Made by a program: the position numbers and the translations under genes. A stretch of DNA of 64,000 nucleotides. Origin: Leuctra nigra. Lineage: Eukaryota; Arthropoda; Insecta; Plecoptera; Leuctridae. Each line of letters starts with the position of its first letter. Position 1 is the first letter of the stretch. A model generated the notes under the pieces. The model was given only the letters and a program-made list of their open reading frames with translations. It did no database searches and was not told the DNA's origin. Shown piece by piece: positions 12,001 to 18,352 of this stretch. The stretch is taken from positions 26,940,345-27,004,344 of the forward strand of contig OW203762.1 in the NCBI GenBank assembly GCA_934045905.1, given 5' to 3'.

Positions 12001-14412
12001 ATTGTTTATTCTCATCCAAATAGCTGCTGACCTTCTCTTTTTAAACGAGCTTTGTAAATGTAAGACTCTTGGGATTACTTTTGGAGTGGCCTCTCTCGCC
12101 CTCGACCACTCCCCCCTCCGTTTCCCGAAGCTTGTTGGTGTGAATTCCTCTCTTCCTGAAGATTACCACTGCACTCTCGACTCAGATGGCCGGGCTGACC
12201 ACATTGGTAACAGACAATGCCACCTGTCGTCGGTCTTGGTCCATTAACGCCATCCATCTTTAAGTCTCTCTCAATCTGGTTGGCCCGAATCACCAGTTCT
12301 TCAACAGATCGCGGTGGCGGAGCCCTGAGGAATGGTCTGTACTTCCTGTCCAGCAATTCGATGAGAGTAGGAATTGCTGCCTGGAGCTCCTCCCTAGGGG
12401 ATATCCTACTAAATGTCATGGCCTTACGGCGTAAAAAGTTCTCAACTGGCTGTCCAGCCTTGTGCTTCTCTCCGTAGAACTTTGCACGAATCTCAGCCAA
12501 TAACGAAGGGTCGTCAAATTTGTTAAGAAATCGAAGTTTGAATTCTTCCCAGCACAGTTGTTCTTCATTCACAGCCCTGAGCCATGATTTGGCCTCATAT
12601 AGAAACTTGCATTTTGCAAAGCTGGGCCAGCATTCTTCCGGGACCTGGTATTTGACAAAGGTGACCTCACACTTTGCCATAAACTTGATAGGGCTCTCAT
12701 GGTCAGCACCCCTATACTCAGGCAACATCAGTTCCCATGTATTATCTGACCGATAATCAAATTTAATCCGAGTCGCTGACTGACTGGCCTCAAAGATGTC
12801 AAATTCAATAAGATTCGTCTTCGGCTGGGAAGGATGATTAACATTTGACTTAGCTTGGTGTTGGTCTTCTAATTTAGTAATGCGTTCTACTACTTCTTCA
12901 AACTGTACAGACATTTTCTTTATGGCCTTCAAAATTTCCAAATCTGCCATGTTATCATTCGGTCCTGTCACGGTTGCCAGTTGTTGAGGTTCTCTTATGC
13001 AAAATTAGGTATTATTAATAAAAATCACTCAAACCCCAACACACAATGTAGTACCTATATATAAAATAATAGTTGGAAACAGTTAATAACTCTTTTTAAT
13101 GATCTTTTTCAATCCACAAACATCACAAAACTCATACAACCATCAAAACTCTTCCAACAATCAAAACTTCTACTAATCAATACAAAATGCACGGCCTCCT
13201 TTATAAGTTCCGTTTTACTACACGTTTCCCGGCCTGTCCACCAACTGAAAATCAGAAGTTCCACCTTTCGGCACAGGTCAAGAGCGCTAGTTGACACCCT
13301 ACGCCTTCCTTATGAAAATTGTACATGACCAACTCAAGACAACATAGTGTGCAGTGGTTGCTTTTGTCTTTGAAAGAGCTGTCAGTTAAGAAAATGCAAT
13401 TAGTAAGCCAATATTGTTCGTGAATTCAACATTAAATATGATTTAAATGCTTTATAAGTAATATTATAAACAATTAATAATATATTAGTTCTTGAAATAT
13501 AACCAAGCCCCAGTTTCGTCTACATATTGAATGTGTACATATACGAAATTTATTGTGAGGTTAAAAAAATAGACGTAAAATCACCTGACCTAACACATTC
13601 AATAGTAGACGAAACTGGGACTGAGGTTATATTTCAAGAACTAATATATTATTAATTATTGTTTAAAATATTACTTATAAAGCATTAAAATCATATTTAA
13701 TGTTGAATTCACGAACAATATTGGCTTATTATTGCATTTTCTTAACTGACAGCTCTTTCAAAGACAAAAGCAACCACTGCACACTATGTTGTCTTCAGTT
13801 GGTCATGTACAATTTTCATAAGGAAGGCGTAGGGTGTCAACTAGCGCTCTTGACCTGTGCCGAAAGGTGGAACTTCTGATTTTCAGTTGGTGGACAGGCC
13901 GGGAAACGTGTAGTAAAACGGAACTTATAAAGGAGGCCGTGACAAAATGTTTTCCTTTCCTAAGCCCTCTTGATCTGTTGTTTGGCTAGGCCATAACAAC
14001 TTTCAGTGACAGATAACCTAGTGTAGGTAGCAGCTAGTAGGTACTAGCTAGCACTAGAGACTTTTGCAAATAATTATTAGCCGTCAAGTAATAGTCCTTC
14101 CCCGATAGATAGGCCAATAGGTTGGGGGTGACAAACTGCCAGCCGTAGTTTAGGAATCACTTTTACTCGCAGCTCTCCAAGAGTCATCCGTTTCTAGTAG
14201 GACTGTAGGAATACTAGAAAAACTGGACTGGAAACTCATACTGGAATATCATCTACTAGGAATAGGTGCATACTTACAGATGTTATAATGTCATGAAGAA
14301 ATCTAAATGGAGGCTTTTTCAGTAACTTGTCAGTTAATGGTGGTTTCTTAATGTGTCTTCCTAACAGCTCTTGGGTACGCTTCAAAACTTCAGGTTTAAC
14401 ATCTGCATTCAT
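1..14412 (-). CDS. IFT54: IFT54 / TRAF3-interacting protein 1 (MIP-T3 family), 3' end outside window
   Basis: An intraflagellar transport complex B subunit that binds tubulin and acts in cilium assembly. Exons read on the minus strand: 14412-14278, 6678-6561, 6147-6035, 5147-5064, 4794-4601, 4417-4267, 3902-3769, 3627-3490, 3168-3057, 2137-1997 and 104-1 (continues off the window). All phases fit, giving about 474 visible codons. The first three exons form the calponin-homology-like N-terminal domain; motifs such as [20 protein letters not shown] and [20 protein letters not shown] match the family closely. The middle is Lys/Ser/Pro- and Arg-rich linker; exon 10 ([16 protein letters not shown]) and exon 11 begin the C-terminal MIP-T3 coiled coil. 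I chose the Met at 14412 because vertebrate homologues start MNA; an in-frame Met four codons upstream (14424) is possible. Intron 1 (7.6 kb) hosts a gypsy element. Identification is from family knowledge and is firm. Confidence 0.93.
995..1113. repeat. Hairpin-forming GTTGGAGGT-rich inverted repeat
   Basis: Arms 995-1030 and 1078-1113 are reverse complements with one mismatch. The loop is built of further copies of TTCCGTTGGAG. The structure is bracketed by a 12-bp direct repeat (AAAGTGACAATG at 949-960 and 1114-1125) that looks like a target-site duplication. It lies in the last visible IFT54 intron. Probably a MITE or foldback element; family unknown. Confidence 0.7.
1441..1655. mobile_element. 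Small TIR element (MITE), TA flanks
   Basis: The ends are inverted repeats starting TACACTCCCCCAAATAAT (1441) and mirrored at 1638-1655. Treating TA as the duplicated target leaves an element of about 211 bp beginning CACTCCCCC, a Tc1/mariner-like arrangement. It sits in an IFT54 intron and carries no credible gene. Confidence 0.6.
1801..1897. repeat. Near-perfect 97-bp hairpin
   Basis: The arms TATTCTATATCT...GATCTCGTCGCGACCGCC and their reverse complement meet around position 1850 with only a few unpaired bases. It is in the last visible intron of IFT54. It resembles a foldback MITE; a structured-RNA role is possible if it is transcribed in the intron. Confidence 0.75.
2440..2960. repeat. 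Dispersed 'ACCAATTGG/TTTGACTGAAAC' repeat, copy 1
   Basis: This AT-rich stretch has repeated blocks reading like 'accaattggtggatttgac' and 'gcaaaatttcagctt'. Similar blocks recur at about 32050-32400 and 56030-56450. All three copies alternate 'caaaatttca' with 'ccaat(c/t)gg'. No coding potential is visible. It is an unclassified interspersed family in this genome. Confidence 0.5.
4888..4972. repeat. 85-bp hairpin
   Basis: The arms GTCAGTTTTTCTG...GAGAAAGACT and their reverse complement are separated by a loop of about 20 bases. It lies in the IFT54 intron between the exons at 4601-4794 and 5064-5147. Probably a foldback MITE. Confidence 0.65.
5205..5300 (-). repeat. tRNA-derived SINE-like element
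   Basis: On the minus strand a good A-box/D-arm (GCTCAGTTAGTAGAGC, 5265-5280) is followed by a B-box (GGCTCGAATCCC, about 5226-5237). The spacing resembles a tRNA, but the acceptor stem does not pair. It is bounded by short inverted repeats (GCAAATTT / AAATTTGC). I read it as a tRNA-derived mobile sequence rather than a working tRNA gene. Confidence 0.5.
5400..5600. repeat. 201-bp long hairpin (foldback)
   Basis: Arms of about 90 bp start TTTCCAATAGACAACATCAT and are mirrored at 5581-5600. They are near-identical reverse complements around a short centre containing CAACAATGGATCA. It is located in the IFT54 intron between the exons at 5064-5147 and 6035-6147. Near-identity of the arms suggests recent origin or arm conversion. 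Confidence 0.8.
6840..7387. mobile_element. Harbinger-like TIR element (AGGTCTGTTCG family), 548 bp
   Basis: The termini are AGGTCTGTTCGTTTTGCTTA and its complement, flanked on both sides by ATT (6837-6839 and 7388-7390), a 3-bp duplication as in the PIF/Harbinger superfamily. The interior is rich in repeats of CTCACTGC and TTCGTTTTGC. A short copy with 3-bp flanks AGT is at 32482-32631, and another forms the outer shell of the nested complex at 36722-41906. No transposase reading frame is present. Confidence 0.7.
7650..7770. repeat. AT-only low-complexity block
   Basis: Almost entirely ATTT/AAAT units with internal inverted symmetry, in intron 1 of IFT54. Simple-sequence DNA with no other signal seen. 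Confidence 0.6.
8160..8416 (-). repeat. 3' LTR of gypsy element 1 (257 bp)
   Basis: Begins TGTTGAGG and ends CCATAACA on the plus strand. The element runs on the minus strand, so this is its 3' LTR. It is preceded by the target duplication ACTT (8156-8159). Just inside (8417 onward) the minus strand shows the purine-rich run GGGGGCGAG, the expected polypurine tract. It differs from the other LTR only at 8231-8236. Confidence 0.92.
8473..12162 (-). CDS. pol: gypsy element 1 pol (protease, RT, RNase H, integrase)
   Basis: The first Met is at 12015, but the frame is open from 12162 and overlaps the end of gag, so translation is probably by -1 frameshift at 12120-12126. Order of domains: retropepsin with DPGAEVTC near the start, reverse transcriptase with VYIDDIIIV, RNase H with [13 protein letters not shown], integrase with an HHCC zinc finger ([13 protein letters not shown]...CEDCQ) and catalytic D, D and E in [15 protein letters not shown] and ANPDERRNQ. 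About 1180 residues lie downstream of the Met. The protease motif reads D-P-G-A where D-S/T-G-A is usual. The C-terminus carries five acidic tandem repeats of about 20 residues. Confidence 0.95.
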   Translation of the reverse strand, partial: SSGREEFTPTSFGKRRGEWSRAREATPKVIPRVLHLQSSFKKRRSAAIWMRINNIVVIGTLDPGAEVTCISFKCAQTLGLQLKSPSNISTLHLALNGLSMQTLGDFSTLCEVGGLHLELCGIAVNDLCTDLILGLDFFRANGAILDFEKEFIILGTEERVTVPFFQQSQKPMTYNNILTIQDVNIDPVLSPEDKNRLLSVLNQPEPGLTVLREELGCARSKPHQITTIDEIPIVAPRYHYTPEKREILNELVDDLESRGLIEKSNSPWCSPAILASKGLGKGHRLCVDYRRVNSKTVSDPYPMQNLHWTLDELSKGKYFTALDMRSGFWQIKMDPNHKMKTAFSCPRGVYVWNVMAFGLKNAPAHFQRVMDEILRGYTETFCRVYIDDIIIVSETFEEHLVHVQKVLTRLSQAGLTCQLKKCKFAYSQIDFLGHVLDSVNISMQPEKIRAVAEFPRPRSVKDVQRFLGLIQWYGCFISGRTEASAALQVLLKKGRRFEWREEQEASFQELKRLVANDQCLHRLDHERPLYLQTDASDIGLGAVLYQTVPGDPEKRQIVNYASCKLSNAQRNYSACENECLGVVWACNKFRLYLEGRHFTLRTDCGAIQWLDKWKDKNRKLLRWALTLQEFDFTVEHVKGVTNIAADALSRFPEGPLLEEDPVCERRMSTPTYDVNEDSALRICPIRLLSGTIINKVKDWQGQDKHIEDLRGKIQSDDPPCRYTLQDGLICQKVKVKGQELFRPLVPKTKVNQVLYHYHDSEEAGHPGWRETARAIKDRFTWPGLSRDVRDYVRTCEDCQEKKTHVGKTLGMQQPRLARYPGEVISIDLMGPYPRTSSGKKFILTVTDNHSKWVEAFAISNSRTAHIIRLMEVEIFPRWGYPSAIISDNDTRFNARSWKAAHNRWMTRRWTTPIYHPQANPDERRNQEVKKQLRIAIKDDSQHRSWDKALPGIMFQLRCRQNEATQFSPAELMIGRKLLRPGDWQQSTFVQENDKNTQQMRQEATQNTQHYQQQYTKRSNKGRREHGFKTGDIVRRRNHQQSDAARYFHAGFAPKYIGPYKITAFLNPSVVCLSKIPPSGSTIKVHVSELIAAPTRSSSSNVEGIAEEDGEEEENDDSSLASSRQYQPQDGEEQENDDNSLASARHYQPQDGEEENDDNSLASARHYQPQDGEEENDDSSLASSRHYQPQDGEEQENDDSSLASSLGFLRRSNRRRRTVTDYLTKRFLED
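8555..8850 (-). repeat. Five tandem repeats encoding an acidic pol tail
   Basis: About 60-66-bp units encode variants of [20 protein letters not shown] at the C-terminus of the gypsy 1 polyprotein. Two central units are nearly identical at DNA level. Some units carry an extra Gln-Glu or Glu, so copy lengths differ in whole codons. Such tails lie downstream of the integrase C-terminal domain, and their role is unknown. Confidence 0.85.
12075..12971 (-). CDS. gag: gypsy element 1 gag
   Basis: 298 residues. The N-terminus is predicted coiled-coil ([20 protein letters not shown]). The centre is a retrotransposon gag/capsid-like region ([20 protein letters not shown]). A CCHC zinc knuckle ([14 protein letters not shown]) and a Gly/Arg-rich tail follow. 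Gag packages element RNA. The stop lies in the pol overlap: the pol frame is -1 relative to gag and is open past the gag stop. Confidence 0.93.
   Translation of the reverse strand: MTGPNDNMADLEILKAIKKMSVQFEEVVERITKLEDQHQAKSNVNHPSQPKTNLIEFDIFEASQSATRIKFDYRSDNTWELMLPEYRGADHESPIKFMAKCEVTFVKYQVPEECWPSFAKCKFLYEAKSWLRAVNEEQLCWEEFKLRFLNKFDDPSLLAEIRAKFYGEKHKAGQPVENFLRRKAMTFSRISPREELQAAIPTLIELLDRKYRPFLRAPPPRSVEELVIRANQIERDLKMDGVNGPRPTTGGIVCYQCGQPGHLSRECSGNLQEERNSHQQASGNGGGSGRGRERPLQK
12083..12126 (-). promoter_or_regulatory. Putative -1 ribosomal frameshift signal (gag to pol)
   Basis: On the minus strand the gag frame reads tcG GGA AAC, the canonical X-XXY-YYZ slippery heptamer (12126-12120). After a 7-nt spacer comes a perfect 7-bp stem, GGAGTGG (12112-12106) with CCACTCC (12089-12083), around a 16-nt loop. 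Slippage by -1 enters exactly the pol frame at CGG-AGG-GGG. Heptamer, spacer length, stem and frame all fit known retroviral signals. Function is inferred. Confidence 0.82.
12982..13998 (-). repeat. 5' LTR of gypsy element 1, interrupted
   Basis: Starts TGTTGAGG and ends CCATAACA, like the other LTR. It is 1017 bp long because of a 752-bp insertion plus an 8-bp duplication; subtracting these returns exactly 257 bp. The target duplication ACTT follows at 13999-14002. Confidence 0.93.
13190..13941. mobile_element. 752-bp foldback element inside the LTR
   Basis: Flanked by the 8-bp target duplication ACAAAATG (13182-13189 and 13942-13949). The termini are CACGGCCTCCTTTATAAG and its complement, and the two arms of about 360 bp are nearly perfect inverted repeats. 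The 8-bp duplication points to hAT- or P-type transposition; the long arms make it a foldback-like non-autonomous element. No gene inside. Confidence 0.9.
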
Positions 14413-14653
14413 ATTAAATGTCAACTATTTATTTACCGACCGGTTCTCCTTCAGTTACTTTCGAGAATTCGATTATTTGATTTTGATTGATTTGTAGCGT
14501 AGATTTTACAGATAGATGTGGAATTTTGTTGACAGCTTTGAGCTTGTTGTATACGTGTGAAGTATGTACCCGACCCGTCGGCTGACCCAGGCTGACCGAA
14601 CTCGTGTGTTAAAACTAAAAACGGTTGGTTCGGTTGGTACTTCTGCAACCGTC
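14413..14653. promoter_or_regulatory. Shared upstream region of IFT54 and KRI1
   Basis: The two start codons (14412 minus, 14654 plus) are divergent and about 240 bp apart, so both 5' UTRs and core promoters must lie here or be shared. I see no convincing TATA box. Inferred bidirectional promoter. Confidence 0.55.
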
Positions 14654-17600
14654 ATGGCTTCCACAAGTAAAAGTACTTTGTTCGATGATTCAGATGAAGA
14701 AATTGATATTACTACTAATTCTGATTATGCAAAAAAGTATGATACTTGGAGGCAGAAAGAAGTTCTACAAACATGTAAGTAATTATTGTCTCCCACTGTT
14801 ATGAGGTGTTACCAGACGATGATGGGCTGAGATGTATCTTAAAGTGAGGTTAAGTAGCCTGGGTGGCCGTAAACACATGTGTAGCCTGTAGGTGGGTGTG
14901 ACTACGATCCCGACAGCCGGGACTTTCAGGTTAAAAAAATAGTCCCGACCGTCGGTTTTACTGGGCAGCCTAAGGAATAAAACTCTCTATGGGTAGACAA
15001 ATTCGAACTGGGCAACTTAAAAAAAATTACTCTATGGTTAGGCAGAATTAAAACTTGTGAAAATTACGAATAAAAAAAAATGTGCTCCCGGCCGGATTCG
15101 AACCGACGACCTCTTGCACCGTGGTCCAGTACGCTATCCATAGCGCCATCTGGACGGTCATACTGAATGCCGTTCTTAACCAGTATATAAATAAACAAGG
15201 CCAGTCGGGACTATTTTTTTTAACCTGAAAATCCCGGCTGTCGGGATTTTAGTCACTACCCCTGTAGGTAGGTATCATGCGCATGTGAATTTTTTTTATG
15301 CCCATGTGCATTTTAATTTATGTGCAATATGCATGATGCTAATTTTTTTACTACAAGTACTATTCTTTTCAATCTACAGTGAAGGCCCGATATGGTGATG
15401 ATGTCCCCGAGGATTCTAGTTCGTCGGAAGAAGAGGATGAAACTGCTAGGGAGTTGACCCAGGAGTTGGAGAAAGATTTTTTTAAAACACTTTCATATCT
15501 CAAGAAGAAAGATCCATGTATATATGATAAAGATGTTAAATTTTTTAAAAGTAGTGAACCAGTTGAAAATATTCAAAATCCTAAACAGAAGAAAGGAGAT
15601 AAGCCATTATTTCTTCGTGACTATGAGAGAAAGATAATTGTAGAAAGGGATGGTAAACTGAGTGACGATGACAGTGACTCATCACCGAATGTAAAAAATC
15701 CCACATCTATGAGTGTTGTTGAAGAAGAAAAAGCAATCAAAGATAGCTTTAAAGCTGTGTTGCACGACTCGGATGATGAAGGCAATGCTTGGGGTGGCCT
15801 TTTCGAGGCTCGCAAGAAAACATCTGACGAGCTAAAGAAGGAAAAGGCTGACTACCGTGATTGGCTAATGGGTCAAGAGAATGAATTGACTGATAAGAAC
15901 GTTGAGTCGCAGCTAAAACCGCTTCATGATTTCTGGAATGACCCTAATCTAGATTCTGGTGAACGTTTTCTCAAGGACTACATTCTCAACAAGAAGTTTC
16001 TGGATCCTGATGATGCTGACCATGTTCCGTCTTATGATGAGATTGTTCACGATTCAGATGAGGGGCTTTCTGAAGATGAAGCAACCTTTGCCAAGCAGGA
16101 GGAATTCGAAACCAAGTATAATTTCCGTTTTGAAGAACCCGACCAAGAGTTTATCAAGCGATATCCTCGTACGATGGAAAACTCTCTGAGACGAAAGGAT
16201 ACTCGAAGAAAGGAAAAGAGAGATGACGTCAAGCAAAGGAAGGTTGCTCAAAAGGAGCGCATGAAGGAGGATTTGAAACAACTTAAAAGTCTAAAAAGAA
16301 AAGAAATTATTGAGAAAATTGAGAAATTGAAAGAAATTACGGGCAATGCTCACGTTGGTTTTGAAGATAATGACCTTGAGGGAGACTTCGACCCAGAAGC
16401 CCATGACAAACGAATGAGTGAACTCTTCTCACAAGATTATTATGTCGATGGGGAAGAGGAGAAGCCGGAACTCCCTGACCTCGATGCTGAGCTGGAACTG
16501 GAGAACTGGGATGAATGGGGTGGTGACGGTGGAGAAAATGCATCACATTGTGAAGATCCTAACTTCAACATGGATTGTGATTACAATCCCACCGCCAAGT
16601 TCCAAGCCGAGCTCATCAACGCCACTACGAAGAAGAAGAGGGGAAGAAAGTCAAAGCTAGCTCAAGCTCTAGCAAGGAAGAAACCAGTATTTGATCCTAA
16701 AGACCGCACATTTGAACAATATGTTGATGAATATTATGGCATGGATTTCGAGGATGTTATTGGAGATTTACCGGTCCGATTCAAGTACAGGTCCGTCATG
16801 CCCAACAGTTACGGTTTGACCATTGATGAAATTTTAAAAGCTGATGATAAAGAGCTGAATCAGTGGGTTTCCGTGAAGAAAGCTGTTAAATATCTTCCAG
16901 AAAATGTGGAAAAGCAAGAGTTCGACAGATATCAGAGAAAAGCAAGAAACGTGGATTACAAGAAGAAAATTCTAAAAAGTCTGTACATTGAAGAGGAAGA
17001 CCAGCTTGTTGTTGAACGAAAGCCTAAGAAAAAGAAGTTGAAGAAATTGAAGGGAAGTGAGATGAGTGCGGCAGCTGTTCCAGAAGTAAATGATGCAAAA
17101 AATATGAAATCAAATGGTATTAAGATAAAAGTTGAAGAGGGAGAACATTCTGAAGAACTTTCTGTGGATGAACAAAAGCACAAGAAGAAGTTGGAGAAAT
17201 TGAAGGGAAATGAATTGAAAGTGGCAGAAATAACAAAAGAAATTGATGAAAAGAAAAAGAAATCCCAAAAGATAAAATTGGAAGAGGGAGAACATTCTGT
17301 TGATGAACAAAAACACACTAAGAAGAAATTAAAGAAAAATGAGATGAAAATGATTGCACTGTCAGAAGAAAATGATAACAATAACCTTGAATCAGTGGAT
17401 AATAAACAAGGAGTTGAAGCAATTGTGGATCATAGTTCAAGGAAGAAGTCAAAGCAACATAGGATAAAAACTGAGTCAATGGACAGTAACGCTTCAGATA
17501 CTCATACTATTATTCCAGACATTAAAGTGTCGAAGAAACGTAAGCTAGAACAACAAGGTAAAATAATAACCAATAATGGTCAAACAATTTCAGATCAAGC

Positions 17601-17973
17601 AATGAAGAAGAGAAAGGTAGAACAAAGTCCCACTATCACAAACACTCTGACAAATTTAAAAAAGAAAACTAAGAAGAAAAATAAGTCAATTGGATCAATC
17701 AAGACAGTAAATCAAGACAAAGGTGTGATCACTGTTAGTCGTAGGATGAAAAAGAACAAGAAACAGGCTATGAAAAAGAAAGAAATTGTAACCTCATCAG
17801 AAAAGTCCCCTCATCAAGTAGCTGTGAATGTGATCAGTACAAAGCAGAAGGTCAGAAAAGAGTCAAATGGCAAGAAGGATGATAAAACTGTAGATTTCTC
17901 AGATGCAAGACTTCAGGCTTATGGACTGCATCCTAAAAAATTCAAGAACTATATCAAATATGGAAAGAAGTAA
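14654..17973 (+). CDS. KRI1: KRI1 homologue, ribosome biogenesis factor
   Basis: Nucleolar protein that binds KRR1 and is needed for 40S subunit assembly. Exons 14654-14774 and 15380-17973 join in phase 1 to give 904 codons plus stop. Family motifs occur in order: KEVLQTLKARYGDD across the splice, WGGLFEARKKTSDELK, LDSGERFLKDYILNKKFLD, DFDPEAHDKRMSELF and the C-terminal KRI1 domain (FEQYVDEYYGMDFEDVIGDL, FKYRSVMPNSYGLTIDEIL). The last 290 residues or so are Lys-rich low-complexity, typical of nucleolar proteins and longer than in many homologues, ending in a conserved-looking LQAYGLHPKKFKNYIKYGKK. A polyadenylation signal AATAAA is at 17993-17998. The Met at 14654 fits family starts; an upstream in-frame Met at 14564 is less likely. 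Confidence 0.94.
14889..15265. mobile_element. TIR element in the KRI1 intron enclosing a tRNA-like sequence
   Basis: Inverted repeats of about 50 bp (GACTACGATCCCGACAGCCG at the left, mirrored near 15240-15260; both contain a run of seven or more T/A next to AGTCCCGAC) enclose a tRNA-like segment on the minus strand. That segment has a B-box, GGTTCGAATCC (15094-15104), and an A-box-like stretch at 15126-15140. The T-stem pairs but the acceptor stem does not. I read it as a MITE with a captured or SINE-derived tRNA part. Confidence 0.6.
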
Positions 17974-18352
17974 TATCAAAATTAGTGTTACCAATAAAAT
18001 ATAATGCCATTACAGAGTTCAAAACATCGACAACCACTTGAAATGTTTGATTATTATGTGCATGTACTGCATGCATTGTAAATACATATTTGGGAAGAAT
18101 TGAATCTTAAAAAATCTGTTACAACTAGCCTTTGAGTTCAGTATGTTATCACTATTGTAAAGATAAGAAGAGTTTAATTGTTATCAGTATCAGCATGCTT
18201 CACGTGGTAAAAAAATGCATTCATTGATTTACTTTGGTAATCTTAGACTACAATGTGACACAGATCATATTGCTACCTGTTAAAGTAAAGAAATCCGGAA
18301 GTGATAAAAGATAGAAAGTCTTTTATCTTGAGAAGAGAAAGATGGCAACAAG
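17974..18352. other. Spacer between KRI1 and the innexin
   Basis: 379 bp with the KRI1 3' UTR and poly(A) signal at the left and presumably the innexin promoter or 5' UTR at the right. No repeat recognised. Confidence 0.5.

Larger units (their letters stand above)
8160..13998 (-). mobile_element. Ty3/gypsy LTR retrotransposon 1, nearly intact
   Basis: The full element is bounded by 257-bp LTRs (8160-8416 and 12982-13998, the second enlarged by an insertion) and the 4-bp target duplication ACTT (8156-8159, 13999-14002). It encodes gag and pol on the minus strand without internal stops. The primer-binding site is at 12963-12979, two bases inside the 5' LTR. Its sequence TGGCAACCGTGACAGGA resembles the tRNA-Arg primer site known for mdg1/412-type elements. 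It is inserted in intron 1 of IFT54. Open frames, a full DDE triad and almost identical LTRs point to a recent insertion. Confidence 0.95.

Noticed and set aside
15079..15160. tRNA gene in the KRI1 intron
   Set aside because: The B-box and T-arm are good, but the acceptor stem does not pair.
16337..17381. Minus-strand ORFs opposite KRI1, including Phe/Ser-rich ones
   Set aside because: Antisense of Lys/Glu-rich coding sequence; composition artefacts.
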